In this document: piece by piece, positions 45,240-56,936 of the stretch
Position numbering within the stretch: position 1 is the first letter of the stretch
How the letters are laid out: each line of letters starts with the position of its first letter
Assembly (NCBI RefSeq): GCF_030272615.1
Contig: NC_081413.1
Location: forward strand, 16,316,285 to 16,380,284
Reading direction: 5' to 3'
DNA from: Cryptomeria japonica
Lineage: Eukaryota; Streptophyta; Pinopsida; Cupressales; Cupressaceae
Length of the DNA stretch: 64,000 nucleotides
Program-made: the position numbers and the translations under genes
Notes under the pieces: generated by a model
Database searches by the model: none
What the model saw: only the letters and a program-made list of their open reading frames with translations
Told to the model about the DNA's origin: nothing

Positions 45240-46277
45240 TTATGATTTAGAGGCTGAGAAAATGGATGTAAAGATTGCTTTCCTTCAAGGTGATTTGGAG
45301 GAGGTTATTTATATGACACAACCAAAGTAGTACATTGTAAAGGTAAAAGTAATTTGGTTTGTAAATTGAAGAAACATTTGTATGGCCTCAAACAAAGTCC
45401 TAAGAAGTGGTACCAAAAATTTCATACATATATGTTGATTTTGGGATTTGAGCACTCTAAATCATATCATTGTGTTTATTAAAATATAAAGGTGATCATT
45501 TTCTATACATTGCATTATATGTTGATGATAGGTTGTTCATTGATGAAGGGAAATGAATTATTTTGCAATAAAGTCTCATCTCGAAGCTAAATTTGAAATG
45601 AAAGATCTTGTTGCAGCTAAACATTTTCTTGGGATCAAAATGAGAAGAGATAGAGTGAACAAAAAGCTACACCTCGGCTAGAGTAAGTATGTGAATTTAG
45701 TTTTATATAGGCTTGACATACATTATTATAGACCATTATGTGTTCCTTTTATAGTTGGAACAAAGCTATTTGCTTTAGATTGTCTTACATCCCCATAAAA
45801 ATGGAAGACATGAGAAAAGTACCTTACGAGAGTTTAGTTAGAAGTTTGATGTATGCTATGATCTGCACTATAGAAGACATTATGCAAGTAGTGGGAGTTC
45901 TTTCTAGATATATGTTTAATCCTAGTGGAGTTCAATGGGATTAAGTGAAAAGAGTCTTTAGATCCAAGAGTATTCTTTGTGTTATTATGGTAATTTGATA
46001 GGAGACAAGATTTTCCTTGATATTTATGGTTATTTAGATTTAGGCTAGGTAGGTGACATTGATAGTAGAAGATCCATCGGTTCTCATGTGTTTATTTGGT
46101 GGTGAAATCAATTGGATGTGTATGTGACAGGCTATGGTTGCTTTGTCCACTACTAAAGTTGAGTATATTGTAGCTACTCATTTTAGTAAAGAAGCCATTT
46201 GGCTTAAGAGACTATGTTGAAATATTGAAATAAAACAAGGTGTAGTGATAGTTTATTGTGATGGTTAAAGTGTGATT
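45240..46277 (+). pseudogene. Truncated copia RT-RNase H fragment
   Basis: Copia RT motifs occur in scattered frames: EKMDVKIAFLQGDLEE, LYGLKQSPKKWYQKF, LYVDD (near 45520), FEMKDLVAAKHFLGIKM, then the RNase H part with VPYESLVRSLMYAM, SRRSIGSHVF and TTKVEYI, ending VYCDG-SVIC. It stops at 46277, where a minus-strand copia LTR begins in the middle of the conserved CDNQSAI region. That suggests the LTR's element inserted here. No gag, protease or integrase remains on the left. Confidence 0.75.
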
Positions 46278-46876
46278 TGTTAGGCATGCAAATATATTGA
46301 AAAGGGGTGAATCAATATATTCTAAATATCAACTTCAAATCTGATTTTTTATTAACAAGACTTTTGGATCATACTTTAATGTTAAAACAACTATTTAAAT
46401 GATGAGCATAAATAGGTCCATCCACACGAGAGAACATTAGATTTATGTAGAATTCTAGAAGGAAAAAACCATGACAAGAATAATTGCTTGGATATACTAT
46501 CCAAATCCAATCTCACAAACAAAATGTGAAACTTACAAATGCTTATGGTTACTAATCCACCAGAGACACCAATCAAGTTACAATGAATTTGCACACACCA
46601 ACATATAAGAGACACCAATCCCCTAATTCTATAATTGAGAACCAATTCAATTTATGGGGCACCAACCTCCATAACAATTAAGAGAAAAAAAAATCTCGAT
46701 CTTCCAAACTTGGACTGTACCACCAACCAATTCTGACGTGCTACAAAACTCTCTATCACTATGTATAGGATATATAGTTTGGTTTACAGAACTAAATCCA
46801 TTTTTGCCAATGGAATAAGTAGTTTGCATAAATCTTCCACTACACTCACATCCCAAGACAATAAGAAAGAATCTAG

Positions 46877-46878
<2 letters not shown>

Positions 46879-46941
<63 letters not shown>
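46879..46941. repeat. (TA)n microsatellite with inverted flanks
   Basis: About 31 TA units lie between AATCTAGATTA on the left and ATTAATCTAGATT on the right, so the whole block can fold into one long hairpin. Confidence 0.9.
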
Positions 46942-46945
<4 letters not shown>

Positions 46946-47424
46946 AATCTAGATTTAGGACAAGTCCAAAATCCCACACGTTACTCTAGAAGAGGGGACA
47001 CACTATGTGTTACCCAACATGGAATCAACTAGTCCCAAATAACACCCACACACTACCTCCAATTGGTGCATGCTACAATCCTCTGGCTCATCAAACTAGA
47101 ACATCAACTAGCTAACATTGTGAGTACTTTTCCATCTCCAACATTCAATCCACTTGATTAAATCCATTGAAACATTAGAATGTGATTCTAAATATATATG
47201 GTTTCTCATCTTCTAAATTGAAAGCCAAAACTCTCAACTACAATAGGATGTGGAGCCAAACACCATGACAATGCAATCAAGTACACATAGTACACATTTT
47301 ATTTATGAGCATCATACTTCAAAAGCATACCACAGATTCTCCCAGAAGACACCACATGTGATATACAATCATCATGATGGGATAATTAAAAGTGACAATA
47401 ATTTATGCCTACCTAACTCAGTGA

Positions 47425-47485
47425 AGCAATATTAGCTAGGTAGATTAGAAAGTTGCTTTGTAGAAGAGGTTAGGGTTTGAATCCC
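47425..47485 (+). other. tRNA-like A/B box stretch, possible SINE remnant
   Basis: TAGCTAGGTAGATTAGAAAG resembles a tRNA D-arm A box, and GGTTAGGGTTTGAATCCC resembles a T-arm B box about 35 bases later. A second GGGGGTTGAATCCC lies near 47785. No cloverleaf could be closed and no poly(A) or target duplication was found, so it is not called a tRNA gene. Confidence 0.25.
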
Positions 47486-47895
47486 CTATGATCCTGCAGT
47501 TCAAATAGATCAACCCCTTTAGAATAGTAGGGACCATCCTACGACATCATTATAGATTGGTGACTCAACTATATCCACCCACCCCTACTCAATGTCAATT
47601 TGGGGGGTGACCGAAGGATTTGCCTGTTGCGGAATACGGCCCATACATCTAAAAAGTCTCATCGACTCTCGAGTTGGACTAAGTTTGGCATAATTTTCAC
47701 TAGGGGACATGTTAGGTATAGAATGCAAAAAATTATATTAGCAGGTTGGCCCCCCTCTTTAGAATAGTATGGCATGGAAGAGGTTGGGGGTTGAATCCCT
47801 TACAATCCTATAATCCAAATTGATTGACTAGCAACTAAAATTGGAGAGTAGTGATAATATAAATATACATACTTGAATCTTTCTTTCTAGAACCC

Positions 47896-48347
47896 TGTTG
47901 GTGTAAATAAATATTCATTATGGATATTATTACACTTTACTTAAGTTAACTTAGGATAATGCATCTCTTCATAGTTTGGATTTGAGACACTTAGGGAAGT
48001 GTGCACATAGGGATAGAACTTGTAGGAGAAATTCCACCTTTTGTGGTCTTGTTTTGTTGTTACAGTCCACATTTGGTGGGTCATCCACCTCTTGTGGAAT
48101 ATTATATTATTTATCCTACCTACCCCTAGTATTTCTTACCTACCCTTATTTCTCATTGAGCCACATGTCATGATTGTGTGCTCGTACATCCATATAGCCT
48201 TGCCTATATAAGCAGACCTATATTCATTGTATTGGTTAATCTAGTTTCAATCATTTGCATATTGATGAGAATACAGTTTGTTCTTGTCATTCTATTATCT
48301 CTCTTTTATGCTTTTTATTGTGCCCTTGATCTTGGAAAAATCCTACA
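47896..48347 (+). repeat. C1 5' LTR
   Basis: TGTTGGTGTAAATAAAT to AAAATCCTACA. A TATA-like CTATATAAGC lies near 48212. It differs from the 3' copy at about ten bases, including GCCTATATAAGC/GCCTGTATAAGT, which alters the TATA box in the 3' copy. Confidence 0.95.
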
Positions 48348-48366
48348 TGGTATCAGAGCCATTGGG
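48348..48366 (+). promoter_or_regulatory. C1 primer binding site (initiator Met tRNA)
   Basis: TGGTATCAGAGCCATTGGG abuts the LTR. TGGTATCAGAGC is the usual plant copia site complementary to the 3' end of initiator methionine tRNA. Confidence 0.9.
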
Positions 48367-49843
48367 GCTTCATTGATTAGCTTTTGGAGACATCGTGGAA
48401 GGCTTCTATTTTTGGATCTGAGGAACTGCACTTTTTGGAGGCATCTTAGAGCATTTTCAACCTCACCATCGCATTCGAGAGGCTGTTTCCATAAAAATCG
48501 AGTATAAATTCGACCATTTTTGGCAAAAATCGATTTTTGGGGGTGGAGGAATCTTTTGCCCAATTTAGGCGGTACGGTACAAAATTTTCGGATCTAAAAA
48601 AAAAATATTTTTTTTTTTCTCTAAAAATTTTTCTTGTTTTTGAAAAGTTCTTTTGAAAAATTAAAAATAAAAATAAAAATTTGAAAAAGGCGAAGGGGAT
48701 TTTTTTTCAAAAAAAAAATAGAAAATTTTATTTTTGGGGGTTCGTAGACCCCCCCTTGTCCCACCGTATCGTTTTTTGCAGGCCATGCAGCACTAGCTTA
48801 GGCCACTGGCAGCTCCCACATAGGTTCCGGCAGCTTCGCGGCCACCACCTAACGACCACCGCCAGCAGCGCCCAACGCTGCCCACAGCCGCCGCCCGCCG
48901 CTGCCCACTGCGCGCCGCCCAGACCCGCGCCGCCCTGCTCCCGCCAGTCGCTGCCCACACCCACCGCTAGCACCTCCCACCGGCCGCTGCCCACACCCAC
49001 CACCGGCACCTCCCGTCAGCCCTCAGGCAGCCCTTCTGGCCACTGCTTTCCGGTTGTCGCCAAAAATTTTCAGCCGCCGTCAAACTTTTCCGGGAACGGA
49101 CTGGTAGATTTTCGGCGACCGCCAACAATCAGCGCCACCTTTTTTTTTTTGCACAGTCAGCGCCACCTGGCCTTTTTGCACACTCAACGTCCAGTCAATT
49201 TTTTGGAAATTCACAGACCCCTCTCCGTTGAGCTGTTTGGTTTTTTGGGCCAACTTTAGAGGCTCATAACTTGCTCAATTTTTCTCCTTTTTTGGTGCAA
49301 TTTTTTTTTTATTTGGGCTAATTTTTTGTGCTCTTCGTAGTGGTGTGGTTATTTTTTGGTTTTGGTGTAAAGGGTTTTTTGGAATTTTCAGATTCTCCCA
49401 GTTGTACCTGTCCAATCCTCAATTTTGCAACTTCAAAGGCCTCGTTTGAGCTCATACGACCTCTTTTTTAGGTACCATCTTTTTGAAAGTGCATGTTTTT
49501 TAATCTACTTTCATAATATATGATCAGATTTTAGAGATTTTGAGTAGAAGTTGTACTTTCAGATATTGGTCTTATTTGGCCTATTTGGTACTTGTAAATT
49601 GCCTGGATCTTAGTTTAGATCTCTTGCACTATTAGTTTGAGTCTCTTTTGGCCTTATTGAGGCAATTGTAAAATTGAAATCAGAAGTCCACTTTGCCATT
49701 TTTTGCAAGTGGCCCATTGTACACGCACTAAGTATAAAGTGCCAAATCATCACTTTTGGGGGGGTTCTTTGATTAAGTGAATTTGGGAGGGTGTCTTGTG
49801 TGATTGTGCCTCTCTTTCCTTGTGCTCTTTCAATTTTGTTGCA
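48367..49843 (+). other. C1 leader, with GC-rich segment 48770-49060
   Basis: A 1.5-kb untranslated leader. The part 48580-48750 is A/T runs. At 48770-49060 the base composition changes sharply to C-rich, with repeats of CGCTGCCCACACCCACC spaced about 36 bp. An open frame runs through it (48681-49259, Pro/Ala/Ser/Thr-rich), but it begins and ends in low-complexity sequence and has no family motif, so I do not call it a gene. Confidence 0.6.
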
Positions 49844-50809
49844 ATGAGTCCTCATAAATTTCCACCTTTAACTCCACATAATTATGCATCATGGAAAATT
49901 AAAGTATGGAGCAAATTAATGGAAAAAGGTCTCACGCATTACATAGATGGAACAATAGCAGGACCACCTGAACCTAAAGCTGATCCTAATGTTCAGTTAG
50001 AATGGCTCACTAAGAATTGCATGGCTCTTGGAACTTTGCGCAAGTATGTATCAGATGACCTCATCTTTCATATTGAAAAGTGTTCTACAATCAAATATGC
50101 TTGGGATATGTTTCAGAAATTGTATGGTCAATTTGATGAAATCAGAGGTTATAAGATTGACAATGAGCTCACCAACTTAGATCCCAAGAGTTTTGATACA
50201 ATCCAAGATTATGTCACCAAAGCAAATGAGCTAAGAGCAAAGCTTAAGGATTGTGGAATTGACAAAAAAGATGCTTGGTTGATATTCAACTTGTTGGACA
50301 AGCTTGCACCAAAATATGCAGCATTTGTGTCTAGCTTCCAAACTCATCGTTTGACAGTGGGGAGTTCCTATGTTATGCCTTCATTTGATGCTTTCATAGA
50401 AATGTTGATATTGGAACAATCTAATTTGTTAAACATGGGGCTTCTCAAGTCTTCAAAGTCCAAGGCTTTGGTGGCTAATCAAGGGAATCAAGGAAGTCAA
50501 GGCAAAGATTCCAACAAGAAGAAGAAGCAATCTAAGTCACAACCACAATAGGAAAAAGGACAATCATCCTCTCCATCACAAGGCAATTTTTCATCCTCTT
50601 CTAAGAAGGGGACACCATCTAAGAAGGATAAGCCAACTTGTGCATATTGCAAGAAGTATGGTCATGATGAGCATCGATGCCACACAAAGCAAGTTGATGA
50701 GTTAACTAATCTTCTTAAGAAAAACAACATCAACTTGCCATCCGCCTACACAAAGAAGGATTCATCTCCTTCCTCTTCCTCATAGTCTAAGGGAAAAGGG
50801 CAAGCATTT
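49844..50809 (+). pseudogene. C1 gag
   Basis: The start ATG 49844 (MSPHKFPPLTPHNYASWKIKV) is chosen over the ATG 16 codons upstream because the copia gag domain begins with the NYxxW motif shortly after it. The core has LEWLTKNCMALGTL and AWDMFQKLYGQFDE. TAG 50549-50551 follows a basic tail. The zinc knuckle CAYCKKYGHDEHRC (50639-50680) lies downstream in the same frame, followed by a TAG near 50783. Both stops are therefore lesions inside one original frame. Confidence 0.85.
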
Positions 50810-51415
50810 GTGGCTACAACAAGTTCTTCACAACAATGGATACTTGACTCAAGTGCCTCATATCACATGGGTTCTACAAAGGAGCAGTTTTCTTCATTAG
50901 AGCCATCTAAGGTACCTCACATTTACATAGGTGATGATACACAAGTAGAGGTTGAAGGGAAAGGTTCAGTTGACATGGATGATGGAACATTTGAGAATGT
51001 TCTCTATGTTCCTAACTTGTCTACCAACCTTCTCTCTATCTACCAAAACACTCACTATGGGAATGGGAAAAAGGTTGAGTTTACACCAGACTCAGTTGTG
51101 GTAAAGGAACTTGATGATGATGCCTCGGTAGCAGTGGGACAAGTCAATGACAACTCAAGGCTTTATTCATTCTCCCACTTTGTGCCAAGTTCACCTTCTA
51201 GGGCCTTTCTTACCCATTCAAATTCAAAAAGTAAGCTATGGCATGAGTGGTTTGGTCACCTCAACTACCGCTATCTTCAGTAGCTCAGCACTAAAGATAT
51301 GGTCAAAGGTCTACCTCGAATCAGTTTTTTAGAGGGTGTATGTTCGGGTTGTTCCATGGGAAAGCATCCTGAGGAAAAGTTTGATAAGGGGAAAGCTTGG
51401 AGAGCTTTAGAAGTT
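50810..51415 (+). pseudogene. C1 protease and pre-integrase region
   Basis: The protease active site reads WILDSSASYHM, where copia proteases have DSG. The Gly-to-Ser change (GGT to AGT class) would inactivate it. LYVPNLSTNLLSI is the usual copia flap region. The pre-integrase zinc part shows LWHEWFGHLN and CSGCSMGKHPEEKF. TAG 51281-51283 lies between them (YLQ-LSTKDM). Confidence 0.85.
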
Positions 51416-52426
51416 CTTCAACTTGTTCACAGTGATGTAGCAGGTCCATTTCCAGCACCTTCGTTTAGTAAGGCCCGCTATGTCCTCACCTTCATTGATG
51501 ACTACTCCCGCTTCACTTGAGTCTACTTTCTTATTCATAAGAGTGAAGTATTTGACATATTTCAAAACTTCAAGACTCGTGTGGAGAAGCAATCTAAGAA
51601 AGTGGTGAAGATTCTTCGCACAGATAATGGAAGGGAATATGTGAACAAAAGACTTGAGGATTTTTGTACATTTGAGGGGATTGATCTTCAGCATTCTGTT
51701 GCATACACTCCACAACAGAACGGACTTGCAGAGTGCAAGAATAGAACTCTCAAAGAGATGGCTAGCTATATGATACATGCACATTCTCTTGATCCCACCT
51801 TTTGGGCAGAGGCTATCAGTTGTGCCACACACATCTAGAATCGGGTTCCTCACAAAGCTTTGCAAGGTATTACTCCTTTCGAGGCTTGGGCTGGTAGGAA
51901 ATTGATTGTGAGACATTTCAGAGTCTTTGGGTGTCCAGCATGGGCTCGCATACCTCCACAAAAATGCAAGGCATTGGAACCTCAGAGTCAGCCTTGCATA
52001 TTTGTTGGATATCCTGAGGGTGTTAAGGCATATAGATTGATGGATCCTAATACACATGAGGTGTTCATTGAGAGGAGTGTTCACTTTGAGGAAAGCTCTC
52101 CTAGCTTAGCCTCTCTACCTCCTCAACCTTCCTCCATTATGGATAGTGATGCTATTGATTCAGATGATGAGACTCCTTCGACTCTGACTCGCAAGGTTAC
52201 ACCTCCGCAGGGTCCACTTGCAGTTGAGGAGCCTTGTTCTCCACCTCCACCTAGACCTCGTTGGGCTCGACAGACACTTGAGTCCATGGGTTCTCTTGTT
52301 GGGGATCCTTCAGGTACACACAAAACTTGATCACAACATCAAAATATTCCACATGCATTCATTGCTACCGCTTCCGATCCATATACATTTCGGGAAGCAT
52401 CAGGGTTTCCTGAGTGGGACCAAGCT
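51416..52426 (+). pseudogene. C1 integrase
   Basis: Catalytic residues are visible: LVHSDVAGPF (Asp), ILRTDNGREYVN (Asp) and QQNGLAECKNRTLKEM (Glu). Stops are TGA 51518-51520 (Trp codon), TAG 51836-51838 and TGA 52328-52330. The C-terminal part has PCIFVGYPEGVKAYRL and a Ser/Pro-rich linker to RT. The frame is the same throughout. Confidence 0.85.
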
Positions 52427-53860
52427 ATGGAGGAAGAGTATAGTTCATTGATGAGGAACAACACATGGGATTTAGTCCATCTCCCTAAGGGGAGAAAGAT
52501 GGTTCGATGTAAGTGGATCTATCGGACCAAGTATGCTGCGGATGGTAGTGTGGATAAGTATAAGGCTCAACTTGTTGTGAAAGGTTTCTCTCAGGTTGTA
52601 GGTGTTGACTATACTGAGACCTTTGCACCCGTAGCCAAGATGAACTCCATTCGCTTGACACTTGCTATTGTTGCAACTCATAGTTGGGTTGTACATCAGA
52701 TGGATGTGAAGAGTGCTTTTCTTCATGGTGACCTTGATGAGGAGATTTATATGGAGCAGCCGCAGGGTTTCATCCAGGATACTTCCTTGGTTTGCAGACT
52801 AAGGAAATCTCTCTATGGCCTTAAGCAAGCCCCCAAGGCTTGGTATGCCAAGATGGATTCCTTTCTTCTCTCAACAGGGTTCACCAGGTGTCATTATGAT
52901 CTGAATGTCTATATTTTGCAACAGGATGAGTCACTTGATACTTGTGCTCTATGTTGATGATTTGATCATTACATGGAGTACCGCATCCATCATTAGTAGG
53001 GTCAAATCTGCTTTGCATGACATGGGTCTTTTGCACTACTTTCTCGGGATAGAGATTTCACAGTCACCTTCTGGGATTAGACTATCATAGCCCAAGTATT
53101 CTCTTGATCTACTTGCATGCTTTCATATGGCTGATTATAAGCCTACCCCATCTCCCTTTCTTTCAGGAGTCAAGCTTGAGGCTCAGTGCTCTTCTCCACC
53201 AGTTGATGCCACTTTGTATCATCAGCTTGTAGGTAGTCTCATCTACTTGACCCATACACGCTCTGATATTTCATTTGCAGTTGGCATGGTTTCCCGCTTC
53301 ATGCAGGAACCACATGAGCTTCATTGGAAAGCTGCCAAACGCATCCTTCATTACATCCAGGGTACACATCACTATGGGATTCACTATGCAGCAGGCACAG
53401 GACTTTGCCCGACTGGTTACAGAGACTCCGATTGGGCTAGCAATCTTGATGATCGTAAGTCTACTTCCGGTTACAATTTTCACCTTGGTTCAGGCCCCAT
53501 TTGTTGGCAGAGCAAGAAGCAACATGCTATTGCTCTTTCTTCGACTGAGGCTAAGTATTGAGGCACTGTTAACGTAATGAGTGAGACCATTTGGCTCTAG
53601 CAGATTCTCACAGAATTTGGGTTCCCCACTCCACGACCGACAGTTCTACATTGTGACAATCAGAGTGCTATTGCAATCTCAAAGAACCCAGTCCAGCACC
53701 AGCGGACCAAACACATCGAGATTCATATGCACTATATCCGAGAGCTGATTCAGGAGCAAGTCATTGATTTGCAGTATTATCCTACAGCGGAGCAGATTGC
53801 TGACATATTCACCAAACCTTTCACCGAGAGTAAGTTCCAGTAGTTGCAGGCTCTCTTGGG
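52427..53860 (+). pseudogene. C1 RT and RNase H
   Basis: RT motifs: [60 protein letters not shown] and LYVDDLI. A 1-bp frameshift near 52925-52945 separates the first part (ending 52957) from the YVDD part. RNase H motifs: GYRDSDWASNLDDRKSTSGY, SSTEAKY, LHCDNQSAIAISKNP and TKHIEIHMHYIRE. Stops are TAG 53088-53090, TGA 53559-53561, TAG near 53598 and TAG near 53841. Confidence 0.88.
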
Positions 53861-54106
53861 GGTGTGGGATGTGTCATTAAGGGGAGTCAACTGACTTCTC
53901 CTTCCTCTCTTATGGGGGGGGACTTTTTCCTCTTTGAGGTTTTGTCCTTCTTCTTCGAGAGTCTTTTGTACTTTCATCTCTCTTTTAGGGGGGAGTTTTT
54001 TCCCACTGGGTTTTCTCCCTTTCTCCATTTGTGAGAGATTGCTTTGCATAGTTTTGCTTGCATTTGGCATTGTTGACTTGAGTCTTCATTTCCCTAAGTT
54101 GCACTT

Positions 54107-54115
54107 AAGGGGGGG
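54107..54115 (+). promoter_or_regulatory. C1 polypurine tract
   Basis: AAGGGGGGG lies directly before the 3' LTR. Confidence 0.85.
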
Positions 54116-54566
54116 TGTTGGTGTAAATAAATATTCATTATGGATATTATTACACTTTACTTAAGTTAACTTAGGATAATGCATCTCTTCATAGTTTGGA
54201 TTTGAGACACTTAGGGAAGTGTGCACATAGGGATAGAACTTGTAGGAGAAATTCCACCTTTTGTGGTCTTGTTTTGTTGTTACACTCCACATTCGGTGGG
54301 TCATCCACCTCTTGTGGAATATTATATTATTTCTCCTACCTACCCCTAGTATTTCTTACCTACCCTTGTTTCTCATTGAGCCACATGTCATGATTGTGTG
54401 CTCGTACATCCATATAGCCTTGCCTGTATAAGTAGACCTATATTCATTGTATTGGTTAATCTAGTTGATCATTTGCATATTGATGAGAATATAGTTTGTT
54501 CTTGTCATTCTATTATCTCTCTTTTTATGCTTTTCATTGTGCCCTTGATCTTGGCAAAATCCTACA
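54116..54566 (+). repeat. C1 3' LTR
   Basis: Same ends as 47896-48347 (TGTTGGTGTA and AATCCTACA). The right-hand target duplication AACCC follows. Confidence 0.95.
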
Positions 54567-55444
54567 AACCCAAATGCTCTTATATAATGTGATAGTAATT
54601 GCAATCTTTTGGATGACTTGATTTTTAAAACATAACTGAACAACATCTTTGACATCAATGACAACATTTTCTCAACAACCTTCCCCTTTGTCAATGATGG
54701 AAAACAAACAAAATGTTCCCCTTAAGAATAACACCTCTAGAACAAGTTTTGCCAAGTAAACATTTTGGCTTTTCTCTCTCCCCCTTTGGCATCAATAACA
54801 AACGGACACTTGAATCCTTCTCTCGAGATATCTTCTCCCCTTTTTTGGAAATAATCATGCATTGATACATCTTGTGTTACTTCACAATCCTACCAAGCCT
54901 TCTTGCGGTAGGGAATCAATACTCCCCCTAAACCTGTCTATCTTTAGAACATCAAATAGGGGAGATCTCTCTCTCATCATCTTCTTGAAGAACTCAAATG
55001 CATTATCACATTCTTTCTTTTATACCAATTCCACTTTTCATCTCTTTTACCCAACAAACATTCTATTTCCTTGGTCTCAATGAGGTTGTCATTTTTTGTG
55101 TTGCAACAATCCACAATAGGCTTCTTGTAACTTCCTTCCAAGGCTTCACATTCCTTAATACTAAGTGTATCATTTTAGCCTTTGTCTACTGATCCATTAC
55201 ATATCTAAAATTGATCATAAAATGCAATATGAGGGATTATTTACCTTATAGGATTATGCTTCTCTTTCTTTCTTTTCCACATGTTCTCAAACTTTTTTAT
55301 TTATTGGTTGAGATATTTTCCTTTTTATCCCAGTTCAAAATTCTGCATAAAATTACTTCTATAATATCTTGCAATATGTCCAAAGTTATTACACTTGTAT
55401 TACATGATATTGAAGTCAACTAAATGAGTAAATGCATTTCTATA
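54567..55444 (-). other. Old minus-strand copia: end of LTR and start of internal region
   Basis: It continues the LTR split by C1 to about 54677 (TTGACATCAATGACAACATT to CTCAACA), then CCTTCCCCTTTGTCAATGATGG. That is the layout at C2's LTR end (60240-60335). The rest, to 55444, has several 'ctcccctttggcatc' words and no readable pol, so the pol region appears deleted. Confidence 0.45.
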
Positions 55445-56254
55445 TGTTTTTGGTGAAAGTGGAAACAACAATATTAACAGACTAAATGAATTCAACCACA
55501 AAACCCTAGCCTAACAACAACAAAGATCCACCATAACATATGAAGATTACCTAAGACAATGCAAATCAAATAAAATCACAACAATTATAACATCACATGT
55601 CCAATAGGGTTTGGATCTCCATTCTTCCTATCTCCATTGATCTTGCTTGATATATTTGCTCTCAGATTTTATGTGTGCACAAGAGCTCAACAAAGAACAA
55701 AAATGTGGTTGCAAGTAGGCTTGATCGCATATGAAAGTTTGAAAGCGTAGAGTAGTCGGGGGATTCAAAGATCAATTAGTTGAATTGATTAGCTTATTAG
55801 GGTTGACAATGAAGGAAGCGTCTCCTTATATAGAAGACACTATAAGAAATGGAAGGATAAGATTGAGAGGTGTAATAGATAAATGGTTGGCTATGATTAG
55901 AGGGTAGGTAGAGAAAATAAGAAAATAATGAGAGGGTAGATAGTGTAGGAATTAAGAGATGAATGACATGTGTCATAGGTGGAAAAGGCTAATGAATTAA
56001 TTAAATAAATAAAGATTTATTTAATTAATAGAAGAAGTGGGATCAATTAAACATATAAAAGTATTTATTTAATTTAGGAAAGAACAATTTAAATAAACAA
56101 ATGTATGTATTTAAATGAGAAATAAGGCTAGAAGAGGGTAAATGAATTAATTAAATAAATAAAGATTTATTCAATTAATAGAAGAATTAGGTTAAAATAA
56201 TTAAATAAATAAAGACATTTATTTAATTAGACTGGACAATTTTAGGTGTCTACA
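55445..56254 (-). mobile_element. Solo TAT-type LTR (810 bp), TSD CTATA
   Basis: On the minus strand it starts TGTAGACACC and ends AAAAACA. It is flanked by CTATA on both sides (55440-55444 and 56255-56259). Within it the reversed blocks 'ctagggttttgtggttgaattc', TATATAAGG and the AT palindromes match the E1 LTR more closely than E2's (ATTGTCCAGTC, GCGATCAAGCC). The internal part is gone, so it arose by recombination between two LTRs. Confidence 0.92.
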
Positions 56255-56259
56255 CTATA

Positions 56260-56530
56260 CACAAAATTAATTTTCATTTCAGGAAACCTTCTATAATCCA
56301 CTGCTTTGTGTCCATAATGGTTGCAATTAAAGCAGTCAAGAAATAGAATGATTGAACCTAGTATTGTATGACTACATTCCTTCCTAGAATTTGTTTGAAC
56401 TAGATATTCTCTTTTGTCTCTAAACATATAGTAACCCTTCGCCTTCATTCTTTTTGTCCTTAGTTGCCTTAGACTAATTAAATCTTGAACTTTTGGAATC
56501 ATGCTCATATGGATTTTTTGCACTTTTTTT
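56260..56530 (-). pseudogene. Copia gag zinc-knuckle remnant
   Basis: The minus-strand frame 56523-56242 contains LDCFNCNHYGHKAVDY, a C-x2-C-x4-H-x4-C knuckle with the last Cys changed to Tyr, plus a basic context. It probably belongs with the old minus-strand copia LTR at 46278/54677. Protease and the rest of pol are not found. Confidence 0.5.
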
Positions 56531-56936
56531 TTATGGAAACCTTAGTAGTATTATGTTTTTAATTAAATCTAATATCGGTCGTGATATATGGTGCCCTCTA
56601 ATTGCAAATGATTTCATCTAAAGTATCAGTACTCTTTTCAAATTTTAAGTTCTTGGTTGACTGACTATTTGATTTCTTTATATCCTTTCTCAGGGATACC
56701 AAAATATTTGACAGTCGATGCTTAGGTTCTTGGGCTTTTTGGATGCAATGGGGGTATCAATTTTTTCTCAAAGAGTCCCAAAATTTTAGCTACTCCTAGA
56801 TCTAACAATGAAATCCTACTTGAAACCCTTGTAGATTAGATAAAACATAATGAAATTGGATGAAATGAAAGACAAACCTCACTTTCTCTAATGCCCTAGA
56901 TTCAATTGTGAGGTTCTTGAAACCCCAATATGTACT
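56531..56936. other. No recognised content
   Basis: AT-rich sequence between the gag remnant and an LTR-like block. I see no gene or repeat I can name. Confidence 0.4.

Larger units (their letters stand above)
46278..47895 (-). repeat. Old copia-type LTR, left part, split by C1
   Basis: It starts TGTTAGGCATGC and soon has AAAAGGGGTGAATCAAT, the same layout as the solo LTR at 15630 (AAGAGGGGGGGTGAATCAG). After C1 it resumes at 54567 and appears to end CTCAACA at 54677, followed by a reversed purine tract (CCTTCCCCTTTG). It includes a (TA)n microsatellite and a tRNA-like stretch. Borders are approximate and it is much diverged. Confidence 0.45.
47896..54566 (+). mobile_element. C1: complete Ty1/copia retrotransposon, TSD AACCC
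   Basis: The LTRs are 452 and 451 bp, with AACCC on both sides (47891-47895 and 54567-54571). A primer site for initiator Met tRNA, a 1.5-kb leader, gag, protease, integrase, RT and RNase H in copia order and a polypurine tract are present. I count about ten substitutions and a few indels between the LTRs (near 2%), so it is older than E2. The polyprotein has about ten stops and a frameshift and is inactive. Confidence 0.95.

Noticed and set aside
48681-49259. 192-codon open frame in C1 leader
   Set aside because: Low-complexity Pro/Ala/Ser sequence over a GC-rich repeat with no family motif. It lies upstream of gag where no C1-type element has a gene.
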